This document shows positions 13,575 to 19,817 of a stretch of DNA of 21,466 bases, in pieces; within the stretch, counting starts at the first letter, position 1, and each line of letters starts with the position of its first letter. The notes under the pieces were generated by a model. That model saw only the letters and a list, made by a program, of their open reading frames with translations, had not been told where the DNA came from and did not search any database. Position numbers and translations under genes: made by a program. The DNA is from a virus. The stretch spans positions 1 to 21,466 of IMG/VR virus record IMGVR_UViG_3300018405_000071; one strand, 5' to 3'.

Positions 13575-14393
13575 ATGCCTATAATTTGGACTAAGATTAT
13601 ACCTAGATGGTCGGGTGATGTGATAGAGCCACCCGAAGCTAAGAAAGATGTAGGATATATAGCAGGTGATAAGCCTCCCGCAAAATGGGAGAATTGGTTG
13701 AGAAAAGGAACATATGAAGCACTAGAGGAAACAAGGGCAGTAGTAGAAGATATTGATTCGCAATTGGCACAAAAAGTTTCAGAAAACGATTTAGACCAGC
13801 TGGTTTCAGCAAATTCTATACTAACAAAAATTAAAACGGTAGATGGGGCGGGTAGTGGGCTTGATGCTGATTTACTAGATAATAAACATGCTGAAGATTT
13901 TGTAAATGCCATTGCTATAGGCTCTAACTCTGACCCAAATACAACACTAGAATCATATATTTTATCAAATCATGCAAATAGCCCAAGTAGCTCATATTAT
14001 TGGCATATTCAAACACTTTTTTATAGCACAAAAGCAGTAAACAGTAATAGAGTTCAGATAGCAACATCTTACAATTCGGATAACAATATGTATATAAGAA
14101 GATATTTCAATAATGCTTGGAGTGATTGGACAAGGTTAATGAAAGATGGTGACAGTATGATAAAAAGTATTCAAAGGGGAAGTAATGTACTAAATTCAAC
14201 AACTATAACTCAAGCGATATCAGCTATTAATATTGATAAGTCAACTATAAATTTAATGCTAAAAGTTGGTCCGAGCCGAGATGCTTCAAGAACTACCATA
14301 TCAGCAGAATTTGCTAGTTCAAGTAGTATAATAATAAACTCAAATTATACAGGATCACATTATGTGCTTTGGGAAGTAATCGAATTTGTTTAG
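13575..14393 (+). CDS. Tail fibre / receptor-binding protein
   Basis: In this 272-aa protein the N-terminal third (to about residue 60, with DKPPAKWENWLRKGTYEAL) looks like a baseplate attachment domain. A coiled-coil piece (DIDSQLAQKVSENDLDQL) follows, then a fibre motif GAGSGLDADLLDNKHAEDF shared by many phage fibres. Next come a pyocin-knob-like segment ending NAWSDWTRLMKDGDS and a Ser/Asn/Thr-rich C-terminal beta domain finishing VLWEVIEF. The last part probably binds the host surface and would be the fastest-evolving segment. ATG 13575 follows GAAAGGAAGTGG. Confidence 0.8.
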   Translation: MPIIWTKIIPRWSGDVIEPPEAKKDVGYIAGDKPPAKWENWLRKGTYEALEETRAVVEDIDSQLAQKVSENDLDQLVSANSILTKIKTVDGAGSGLDADLLDNKHAEDFVNAIAIGSNSDPNTTLESYILSNHANSPSSSYYWHIQTLFYSTKAVNSNRVQIATSYNSDNNMYIRRYFNNAWSDWTRLMKDGDSMIKSIQRGSNVLNSTTITQAISAINIDKSTINLMLKVGPSRDASRTTISAEFASSSSIIINSNYTGSHYVLWEVIEFV

Positions 14394-14402
14394 GAGGGGA
14401 TA

Positions 14403-14663
14403 ATGATGAAAAATTATGCTACAATTGATGATTCAAATATATGTATAGGGGTTTCTCAGCTTAATGCAGAAGTAAATGATTCTAATTTAATTGAAATAGA
14501 AAAGTGTGATGAAGACTATTTGTGGCGAAAGTACGAGAATGGTGTTTGGAGCACTGAAAAATATTTGCCACTAGAGCCACCACCAGAGCCTACTATAAAC
14601 ATGGAAGATTATCTTTTGGATTTAGAATTTAGATTAACTATGATTGAATTAGGAGGAATGTAA
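14403..14663 (+). CDS. Hypothetical protein after tail fibre (possible fibre accessory)
   Basis: This 86-aa, acidic protein has an N-terminal strand-rich half (NYATIDDSNICIGVSQL, then DEDYLWRKYENGVWSTEKYLP), a proline-rich linker (LEPPPEPT) and a C-terminal helix. The layout resembles small proteins encoded after fibre genes in Firmicutes phages, some of which assist fibre assembly. I do not recognise a named family. There are two starts, 14403 and 14406, both after AGGAGGGG; either could be used. Confidence 0.7.
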   Translation: MMKNYATIDDSNICIGVSQLNAEVNDSNLIEIEKCDEDYLWRKYENGVWSTEKYLPLEPPPEPTINMEDYLLDLEFRLTMIELGGM

Positions 14664-14664
14664 T

Positions 14665-14838
14665 ATGCAAACTTATTTATTATGTAAAAGGGTAATAGGA
14701 AACGCAAACTACAAAACACAAGCTGAAAAAGATGATATGCAGTTTAAGTTGGATGCTTTTCTATTAAATAATCGAGTTACTCAAAATGAATACAGTGAAC
14801 TTACTCAACTTTTAGCAGATAAGTCAATAACACAATAG
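14665..14838 (+). CDS. Small XkdX-like protein (57 aa)
   Basis: This short gene starts at ATG 14665, 8 nt after AGGAGG, and ends at TAG 14836-14838. The 57-residue product begins MQTYLLCKRVIGNANYKTQ and contains the helical DDMQFKLDAFLLNNRVTQNEY segment. Small proteins with a helical 'L..F...NRIT..EY..L' pattern are common between fibre and lysis genes in these phages; exact function is unknown. A terminator follows at 14861. Confidence 0.7.
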   Translation: MQTYLLCKRVIGNANYKTQAEKDDMQFKLDAFLLNNRVTQNEYSELTQLLADKSITQ

Positions 14839-14860
14839 TTTCATAATGCGAATCATGCAG

Positions 14861-14883
14861 GGAAGGGGAAACTCTTCCTTTTT
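14861..14883 (+). terminator. Terminator between tail and lysis genes
   Basis: GGAAGGG (14861-14867) pairs with CTCTTCC (14872-14878) with one G-U pair. The stem surrounds a GAAA loop and is followed by five T (14879-14883). It lies inside the longest possible open frame of the next gene, which helps place that gene's true start downstream at 14900. Confidence 0.75.
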
Positions 14884-14899
14884 CAAAAGGAGGACACCT

Positions 14900-15217
14900 A
14901 TGGGGGAAGATTGCAGAGATTGCCCATATCAAGAGGCAGGAAAAGAGAACATGACTCAACTTAGGGGAGATATGAACGGCTTAGGGGTAAGAGTCAATCA
15001 ACTAGAAAGGCAAATGTCAGCACAGGAGAGAGATACAAAGACACTTTACAACTTAATGAGTGAGATTAAGGAAGCAGTATCAAGGATAGAGGTTGCAGTA
15101 TATCAAAGAGAAGACCCGTTTGAAAAAATAGTCTATGATTTCGGGCTTTTTATAGCAAAAGCTGGAATAACTGGAGGGGTCGTAGTGTGGTTGGCCGCTC
15201 AGTTTGGGGGTAATTAA
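14900..15217 (+). CDS. XhlA-like holin-associated membrane protein
   Basis: This 105-aa protein starts at ATG 14900, just after AAAAGGAGG (14885-14893). The in-frame ATG at 14846 has no good ribosome site and would run through a terminator stem. The N-terminus carries CRDCPY, a possible metal-binding pair. A coiled coil follows (about residues 20-75: LRGDMNGLGVRVNQLERQM) and then a C-terminal membrane segment (FIAKAGITGGVVVWLAAQF). This is the XhlA layout: coiled coil plus one membrane helix. It acts with holin and endolysin in cell lysis. The stop overlaps the endolysin start. Confidence 0.75.
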   Translation: MGEDCRDCPYQEAGKENMTQLRGDMNGLGVRVNQLERQMSAQERDTKTLYNLMSEIKEAVSRIEVAVYQREDPFEKIVYDFGLFIAKAGITGGVVVWLAAQFGGN

Positions 15218-16560
15218 TGAGAAAAATAGTAGATGTTAGAAACAAAATAACAAGGCATAAAACAAAGCGTTTTTCTACCAGAAATTTAAGCAATATAACA
15301 GATATAGCAGTTCATTATTCGGCTACACGTTCGGGCAATAGTGCAAGCTTTGCTAATCATCATGTAAATACTAATGGTTGGGCAGGCATAGGATATCACT
15401 ATGTTATATTAAAAGATGGAACAGTTGAGTATTGTGGAGATATAAACACTACTAGGGCTAACGTAGGTGGTAACAACAGCTATGTGATAGGTATATGCCT
15501 AGTGGGAGATTTTGCAGTAGAGAAGCCAACGCAAGCCCAACTTGAATCAGCTTTTCAGCTAATAGAGTATTTGCAAATGAACATTACTACAATTAAAAGA
15601 ATAAGAGGACACAACGAGTTTCCTAATCAAACAAGCCCATGCCCTGTTATAAATATGAATAACTTTAGAACGCAGTACGATAGCTATTTGAGAAGAGGTG
15701 ATAAAGTGGAAATACCAAATCGGAAATTAGAAAATCTCAAATATTTAAATGATAATAAAATAGTAAATGATTACGAAGGTTGGTCCAAGAAGATTGATGA
15801 TAACATGCCAGCTTGGGCAGTATTTTCTATTATGGCGAATATGCACAAGGTATTATTATCCGATTTAAAGGGTGTTGAGGATAGCAACGATAAAGAAATA
15901 GAGGAAGAAACAAAAGAGCCTGTAAACGGAAATAAAGAGCCTTTACACAGTTATGGAGTTATAGGAACTACTCACATATTAAAAATTAAACCTAGAGATT
16001 TAAAAGTTGTTATAAGAAATCAAGCAATAGTAAACATTCCAGACAAAACAGCAGTTAATGGTACGTTTTTTTGGGAAGGTAAGCCAAATGGTATTTTAGT
16101 ATCAGAGGGCAAAATATTATCGGACCAAGCTTCTCACGCATGGAGAGGATTTCCTCAATCTGTTGTATACATGACAATTTTGGGAGAAGTTAAGATAAAA
16201 CGTATAAGGCTAATATCGGAAATATTTAATGAAGGAATAGAGTGGGCAATTGGTGGGCTTGGAATAGTTGCACCATACGGTTACAATCCAGATTCAGAAG
16301 GGTTCAATGGGCAATATGCCGATGTGTTAAGAGTCGCAAATAAAACCTTTATAGGATACAAGAAAAATGAAGATTTGCTATATATCTGTATAAGACCAGA
16401 ATCTAGTCATGACCGAATAATACAATCTGTTAACAACTTAAAACTTGACTTTGCTATTAGCTTAGATGGCGGGGGTAGCTCCTGTATGAAGGTAGGAAAC
16501 AAGGTTAAAGTTGCAAGCAATAGAGCAGTTAACAACTATATTGCGATAAAGGGGGAGTAA
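15217..16560 (+). CDS. Endolysin: N-acetylmuramoyl-L-alanine amidase with C-terminal NAGPA-like (phosphodiester glycosidase) domain
   Basis: This 447-aa protein has three parts. Residues about 25-155 form an amidase_2/PGRP domain with zinc ligands H33 (VHYSAT), H132 (RGHNEFP) and C142 (SPCP) and Tyr62 (GYHY). It cuts the amide between MurNAc and the stem peptide. Residues about 165-240 form a linker with a short helical region and an acidic stretch. Residues about 245-447 carry NAGPA (phosphodiester glycosidase, PF09992) hallmarks: VNGTFFW (280-286), GGLGIVAP (346-353) and DGGGSS (417-422). There is no usual SH3, LysM or choline-binding repeat. The second domain may cleave or bind a glycan phosphodiester of the wall; that is inference. 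ATG 15217 overlaps the upstream stop (TAATG). Confidence 0.85.
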   Translation: MRKIVDVRNKITRHKTKRFSTRNLSNITDIAVHYSATRSGNSASFANHHVNTNGWAGIGYHYVILKDGTVEYCGDINTTRANVGGNNSYVIGICLVGDFAVEKPTQAQLESAFQLIEYLQMNITTIKRIRGHNEFPNQTSPCPVINMNNFRTQYDSYLRRGDKVEIPNRKLENLKYLNDNKIVNDYEGWSKKIDDNMPAWAVFSIMANMHKVLLSDLKGVEDSNDKEIEEETKEPVNGNKEPLHSYGVIGTTHILKIKPRDLKVVIRNQAIVNIPDKTAVNGTFFWEGKPNGILVSEGKILSDQASHAWRGFPQSVVYMTILGEVKIKRIRLISEIFNEGIEWAIGGLGIVAPYGYNPDSEGFNGQYADVLRVANKTFIGYKKNEDLLYICIRPESSHDRIIQSVNNLKLDFAISLDGGGSSCMKVGNKVKVASNRAVNNYIAIKGE

Positions 16561-16561
16561 A

Positions 16562-16744
16562 ATGAAACAAACGGAAAACTTTAGATATGGGGTTATTTAT
16601 CAGCTAATAGTATTAGCAGCCTTAGTACTTTTTATTGCATGGGGGTTTTGGGAAACTAAAGAGTTTAATGAAATCTTATTAGGTGCTTTATTGGGCGTAA
16701 TGGTGGGGCTTCCTTTTAAAGAAAATGAACAGAATAAAGGGTAA
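16562..16744 (+). CDS. Holin-like small membrane protein
   Basis: This 60-aa protein has a hydrophobic segment at about residues 12-30 (VIYQLIVLAALVLFIAWGF). A second, weaker one at about 37-52 (EILLGALLGVMVGLPF) precedes a charged tail. Size, two membrane passes and position right after the endolysin suggest a holin or antiholin. No family motif confirms it. ATG 16562 follows GGGGGAG; a terminator follows the stop. Confidence 0.65.
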   Translation: MKQTENFRYGVIYQLIVLAALVLFIAWGFWETKEFNEILLGALLGVMVGLPFKENEQNKG

Positions 16745-16750
16745 AAAAAA

Positions 16751-16777
16751 GAGTCTACATATAGTAGGCTCTTTTTT
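16751..16777. terminator. Bidirectional terminator after lysis genes
   Basis: GAGTCTAC (16751-16758) pairs with GTAGGCTC (16764-16771) with one G-U pair. It is flanked by eight A upstream and six T downstream. The same hairpin can end late transcription from the left and leftward transcription of the tRNA on the right. Confidence 0.85.
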
Positions 16778-16808
16778 ATTGCTGGGAGGCAACAAATTAG
16801 CAAATATT

Positions 16809-16884
16809 TGGCAAAGGTGGCAGGATTCGAACCTGCGACACTCGGTTTTGGAGACCGATGCTCTATCAACTGAGCTACACCAAT
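16809..16884 (-). tRNA. tRNA-Trp (CCA), imperfect cloverleaf
   Basis: On the minus strand a 76-nt cloverleaf ends in an encoded CCA. It has D stem GCTC/GAGC, anticodon stem TCGGT/ACCGA with loop CTCCAAA (anticodon CCA), T stem GCAGG/CCTGC with loop TTCGAAT, and a 5-nt variable loop. Two adjacent acceptor pairs (2-71 and 3-70) are U-U mismatches. The D loop reads AGTTGATA, lacking the usual GG. It may be a phage-carried tRNA that has drifted, or a tRNA-derived attachment site. It is the only gene read leftward in the window and stands between late and early modules. Confidence 0.85.
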
Positions 16885-16942
16885 AGAGGGAAATCTATAA
16901 TCTAATAATACTATATAAAAGAAATAATTGCAAGTTTATATT

Positions 16943-16987
16943 TTGTAACTATTTTGTAACTATTTATCTGTGATAAAGCTTTATACT
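16943..16987. promoter_or_regulatory. TTGTAAC repeats, palindrome and possible early promoter
   Basis: TTGTAAC occurs at 16943 and 16954, an 11-bp spacing. The perfect palindrome ATAAAGCTTTAT (16973-16984) overlaps a possible -10 box TATACT (16982-16987). No good -35 box lies at the right distance, so the promoter may need an activator or may be false. The 17-mer at 16943-16959 is identical to 1701-1717. Confidence 0.45.
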
Positions 16988-17026
16988 ATATTTAAGCAAG
17001 TAAAACAAAAACAGGGAGGTAGTGAA

Positions 17027-17221
17027 ATGAAAGTATATCAAGCAGTAGCATACGGTGGACAGTACGACGATGCATACGAAGTTATTTTAGGAACTTTTCT
17101 TGAAAAAGAAAAGGCAGAAAAGGTAATTGAAAATATTAAAGGAGATAAAACCCATGGACATTATGGGTTTTACATTTCAGAATTCAAAGTAATTGATTCT
17201 GCACTACAAAATTTAAAGTAA
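17027..17221 (+). CDS. Hypothetical early protein (64 aa)
   Basis: This small protein begins MKVYQAVAYGGQYDDAYEVI and contains FLEKEKAEKVIENI and a C-terminal YISEFKVID. The 'YDD...V.GTF..KEKAE' layout is frequent in tiny phage proteins of the DUF7336-like kind, whose function is unknown to me. ATG 17027 is chosen because GGGAGGT is just upstream; the in-frame GTG at 16970 lacks a ribosome site and lies in the regulatory repeats. It is the first gene of the early block. Confidence 0.75.
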   Translation: MKVYQAVAYGGQYDDAYEVILGTFLEKEKAEKVIENIKGDKTHGHYGFYISEFKVIDSALQNLK

Positions 17222-17253
17222 TTTATTTTTAAAAATTGCAGGGAGGTAAGCAA

Positions 17254-17859
17254 ATGAATTTATTTAAAAAGCTTTTAAATGTACAATCGGAACTTAAAGC
17301 TCCAAAGGGACAGTTTAACAGTTTTGGAAAGTACAAATACAGAAGTTGCGAAGATATAGTTGAAGCAGTTAAGCCATTGCTGAAAGAAGAAGGTCTTTTA
17401 ATGACTATTACAGATGATTTGAAGCTAATAGGTGAGCGTTACTATATAAAGGCTACTGTAACAGTAATAGACACTGAAACAGGCGAAAAACACGAAGTAG
17501 AAGGATTTGCGAGAGAAGAGGAGAATAAAAAAGGAATGGACGGTTCGCAGGTAACAGGGGCTTCATCAAGTTACGCTAGAAAATACGCACTTAATGGAAT
17601 GTTTGCAATAGATGATACTAAAGATTCAGATTCAACTAACACACATGGAGCAAAGCAGCATGCAGAGAAAGAAAGCACAGGATTATCAGAAGCACAGGTT
17701 AAAAGGCTTTATACTATAGCAGGCAAAAAAGGCTACACAACAGCAGATGTTAAGACTCACATAGCAAAGAAATATAACAAAATAAGCGTGGCAGATTTAA
17801 CAAAAAAAGAATATGATGAAGCGGTTGCAGGTTATGAGAAATTGGAAGATAAGAAATGA
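17254..17859 (+). CDS. erf: ERF-family single-strand annealing recombinase
   Basis: This 201-aa protein starts at ATG 17254, after GGGAGGTAAG; an upstream in-frame TTG at 17236 precedes the ribosome site and is rejected. The ERF domain spans about residues 1-135: LKAPKGQFNSFGKYKYRSCEDIVEA, then the hallmark GSQVTGASSSYARKYALNGMFAIDD with acidic residues after it. A short C-terminal domain (LSEAQVKRLYTIAGKKGYT) resembles a module common on phage annealing proteins. It binds and anneals single strands for recombination-dependent replication. It sits with DUF1351 and helicase/primase genes. The stop overlaps the next start (ATGA). Confidence 0.9.
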   Translation: MNLFKKLLNVQSELKAPKGQFNSFGKYKYRSCEDIVEAVKPLLKEEGLLMTITDDLKLIGERYYIKATVTVIDTETGEKHEVEGFAREEENKKGMDGSQVTGASSSYARKYALNGMFAIDDTKDSDSTNTHGAKQHAEKESTGLSEAQVKRLYTIAGKKGYTTADVKTHIAKKYNKISVADLTKKEYDEAVAGYEKLEDKK

Positions 17860-18014
17860 AGCTGAGTAAGGAAGAATTTACAAGAAAATTACTAGAAAAG
17901 CAACGTCAAAAGAAGTGGGAGGTGAAAACGCAAGTAGATAATTATTTTTACAACAATTACAAGAAAAGCATAGATCACACTAGAAAATATAATCGTGGTA
18001 GAGTCGTCAAATAA
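17856..18014 (+). CDS. Small basic hypothetical protein (52 aa)
   Basis: ATG 17856 overlaps the ERF stop by 4 nt, a coupled start. The 52-residue product begins MKLSKEEFTRKLLEKQRQKK and has a basic, Tyr/Asn-rich C-terminus (NYFYNNYKKS, RKYNRGRVVK). It is strongly basic and may bind nucleic acid or the annealing protein. No family is recognised. Confidence 0.6.
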   Translation: MKLSKEEFTRKLLEKQRQKKWEVKTQVDNYFYNNYKKSIDHTRKYNRGRVVK

Positions 18015-18035
18015 AAAAAACTAGGAGGAAACAAA

Positions 18036-18938
18036 ATGACAAATAACACAGAAATGGTAATAACTAATAAGGTGGAAGCACAGATTGATTTTAATTATAA
18101 GCAAGCAGAACAGTATCTTGAAGGTCTTATAGGTGACATGAAAGGTTGGGTAATACAGGAAGCTGATTTAGCCTTTGCAAAAGACACATTAGCAGATTTG
18201 AACAAATTATCGAAGAATGTGGAAGATTTTAGAAAGAAACATAAAAAGGAAATGGAAAAACCTATAAAAGAATTTGAAGCAAAATGTAAAGCTTTAGTAT
18301 CTAAAGTAGATGAAGTTTACAAGCCGTTAAAATTGCAGTATGAGGGCTTTGAAGAAAAAAGGAAAGAAGCTAAAAAACAAGAAGTATTAACCTTAATATC
18401 AGAAATGAAGCAAGATGCAGGACTTGAAGCAGAATACACCAATAAAATAGAATTTAAAGAGAAGTATCTCAATAAAACTGAAAGCATTAAAGCAATAAAG
18501 GAAGATTTAGAGCAGCAATTTGTGGAGCTTTTTAAGCAAAAGTCTGATTATGAAAACAAGGTTGAAACAATAAAGACTATATGCGAAATGCACAACATTA
18601 AAAACAACTTATCAGTAGAGCTAGATTTTAACAACTTTTTACACTTAGAGGTAGCAGCAGCTAAGATAAAAATAGAAGAATCTGCTAAACGAGCAGCAGA
18701 AAGAGAAAAAGAAGCAATTGAAAGAATCAAGAGACAAGAGGAAGAAAAGGCAAATCAAAAAGCAGCGGAAACAATATCTAAGGTTGTTGAGGATGTTCAA
18801 AAGTTTGTACCTGTTGAAGATTCAAAGGAAGAAAAAGAAGATATATATTACATTAAAGTTAAAACTACTGACAATAAAATAAAAGCATTAGAATCGTACA
18901 TGAAAGAATATGATATACAGTATTTTATAAAGAAATAA
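18036..18938 (+). CDS. DUF1351-family recombination accessory protein
   Basis: This 300-aa protein shows the DUF1351 pattern. An N-terminal 'EAQIDFNYKQAEQYLEGLIGDMKG' is followed by 'LADLNKLSKNVEDFRKKHKKEM' and 'PIKEFEAKCKALVSKVDEVYKPL'. A long charged coiled coil (about residues 95-255) comes next, then a small C-terminal alpha/beta domain 'YYIKVKTTDNKIKALESYMKE'. The family is common in Firmicutes phages beside RecT/ERF annealing genes; its exact action is not established. ATG 18036 follows AGGAGG. Confidence 0.85.
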   Translation: MTNNTEMVITNKVEAQIDFNYKQAEQYLEGLIGDMKGWVIQEADLAFAKDTLADLNKLSKNVEDFRKKHKKEMEKPIKEFEAKCKALVSKVDEVYKPLKLQYEGFEEKRKEAKKQEVLTLISEMKQDAGLEAEYTNKIEFKEKYLNKTESIKAIKEDLEQQFVELFKQKSDYENKVETIKTICEMHNIKNNLSVELDFNNFLHLEVAAAKIKIEESAKRAAEREKEAIERIKRQEEEKANQKAAETISKVVEDVQKFVPVEDSKEEKEDIYYIKVKTTDNKIKALESYMKEYDIQYFIKK

Positions 18939-18947
18939 GCATAATGT

Positions 18948-19001
18948 AGGGTGGTTTATAGTTTAAAGGTATAAATGCCTTAAAAATTATTAAACTACCC
19001 T
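18948..19001 (+). other. Long hairpin in leader of 19040 gene
   Basis: AGGGTGGTTTA (18948-18958) pairs with TAAACTACCCT (18991-19001) over 11 bp with one G-U pair. Inside, AAGG (18966-18969) pairs with CCTT (18978-18981). No U-tract follows, so it is not a simple terminator. It begins right after the DUF1351 stop and ends about 40 nt before the next start. Confidence 0.55.
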
Positions 19002-19039
19002 TAAATCTAAAAATATTGATTTGAGGGAGGTAACAAAAC

Positions 19040-19351
19040 ATGAATAGAGCAGACAGAAGGAAGTTGCAAAGAGTGGATTTGATAGCGAAAGACTTAGAAC
19101 CTGTTATTATGAAAGAAGCTGAGAAACGTTTTAATATAGCTTTCCAAATGGCTATGATTTGCCTGAAAGAAGCTATGAGGGAATCAAGAATATCAGAGGA
19201 AAGGGCAGAAAGAATAGTAGAATTAGCAACTGAAAAGATATGCGAAAAAGGGAATGAGTTATCAAAGAAGATCGCTTTAAAATACAAGGAGGAAAAAGAT
19301 GATACAATTAACAGAAAACAGAGGGAACTGGGATTTATACCTAACAGATAG
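19040..19351 (+). CDS. Hypothetical helical early protein (103 aa)
   Basis: This protein is basic and almost entirely helical, beginning MNRADRRKLQR as many small phage proteins do. A helical segment FQMAMICLKEAMRESRISEE and a lysine-rich C-terminus follow. No family is recognised. ATG 19040 follows GAGGGAGG. Its 3' end overlaps the next gene by 53 nt in another frame. Confidence 0.7.
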   Translation: MNRADRRKLQRVDLIAKDLEPVIMKEAEKRFNIAFQMAMICLKEAMRESRISEERAERIVELATEKICEKGNELSKKIALKYKEEKDDTINRKQRELGFIPNR

Positions 19352-19532
19352 CGGATATATTGAGTCAGTGGCAACGGCTGAGGGTTGCGGTGATGCAGTT
19401 TATGGAAGCGTAAGCCACTTTATGAAAAACTTGAAGTTGGGATATATAGAAGTTGAATCACTAACAGAATACGGGAGAAAGTTCGCAAAGGAAGAAGCGG
19501 AAAGAATGAAATATATAATTGAGGGGCTATAA
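19299..19532 (+). CDS. Hypothetical early protein (77 aa)
   Basis: ATG 19299 has a strong ribosome site AAGGAGG (19287-19293), so the start inside the previous gene looks real despite the 53-nt overlap. The product begins MIQLTENRGNWDLYLTDSGY and ends in a helical KFAKEEAERMKYIIEGL. The centre (ATAEGCGDAVYGSVSHFM) has no motif I can name. A terminator follows. Confidence 0.7.
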   Translation: MIQLTENRGNWDLYLTDSGYIESVATAEGCGDAVYGSVSHFMKNLKLGYIEVESLTEYGRKFAKEEAERMKYIIEGL

Positions 19533-19543
19533 GCACAGGTTAT

Positions 19544-19568
19544 GGGAGATTAAAATATCTCCCTTTTT
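19544..19568 (+). terminator. Terminator dividing the early genes
   Basis: GGGAGAT (19544-19550) and ATCTCCC (19557-19563) form a perfect 7-bp stem with a 6-nt loop, followed by five T (19564-19568). It lies immediately before a new promoter at 19596. Confidence 0.85.
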
Positions 19569-19595
19569 CTTATGGGTAAATAAAAAAGTAATATG

Positions 19596-19624
19596 TAGAC
19601 ATTGAGCGTCATTTAGCGTATAAT
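19596..19624 (+). promoter_or_regulatory. Promoter of the HTH-helicase-primase unit
   Basis: TAGACA (19596-19601), a 17-nt spacer and TATAAT (19619-19624) lie 22 nt before the HTH gene at 19647. AGCGT occurs at 19605 and 19615, exactly 10 bp apart within the spacer, and could be an operator for the HTH protein encoded just downstream. Confidence 0.75.
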
Positions 19625-19646
19625 ACTTATTAAAGGAGGTGAAAAC

Positions 19647-19817
19647 ATGTTGTTAAGTAGAAAGCAATTAGCAGAAGTTATAGGGGTTTCTCTTAGAACT
19701 ATTGACCGTTACAGAGATATGGGGATGCCTTCTATCAGACTTGTTACAGGCACTATAAGATTTGATAAGGAAGAAGTATTTAAATGGATTAAAGAAAATT
19801 ACAAGGAGGGGAAATAA
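19647..19817 (+). CDS. Small HTH DNA-binding protein (excisionase/AlpA-like), 56 aa
   Basis: This 56-residue protein begins MLLSRKQLAEVIGVSLRTID. Residues about 4-26 form a helix-turn-helix with the pattern 'LAEVIGVS.RTI.RYR'. A wing (PSIRLVTGTIRFD) and a last helix (KEEVFKWIKENY) follow, as in MerR-like HTH_17 proteins. ATG 19647 sits after AAAGGAGGTG. Its stop overlaps the helicase start (TAATG), so the two are co-translated. It may repress its own promoter (19596-19624), act as an excisionase, or help load the helicase at an origin; none is proven. It is related in domain type, not closely in sequence, to the protein at 552. Confidence 0.75.
   Translation: MLLSRKQLAEVIGVSLRTIDRYRDMGMPSIRLVTGTIRFDKEEVFKWIKENYKEGK

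Noticed and set aside
14846-14899. Upstream start for the XhlA-like gene
   Set aside because: The segment contains a complete terminator hairpin with U-tract, and ATG 14900 has a far better ribosome site.
16809-16884. tRNA marking the end of the prophage and start of host chromosome
   Set aside because: Typical phage genes (ERF, DUF1351, helicase, primase) continue on the right side in the same orientation, so this is not a simple host boundary.
16970-17026. GTG start adding 19 residues to the 64-aa early protein
   Set aside because: It lies in the repeat/palindrome control region without a ribosome site, whereas ATG 17027 has GGGAGGT.
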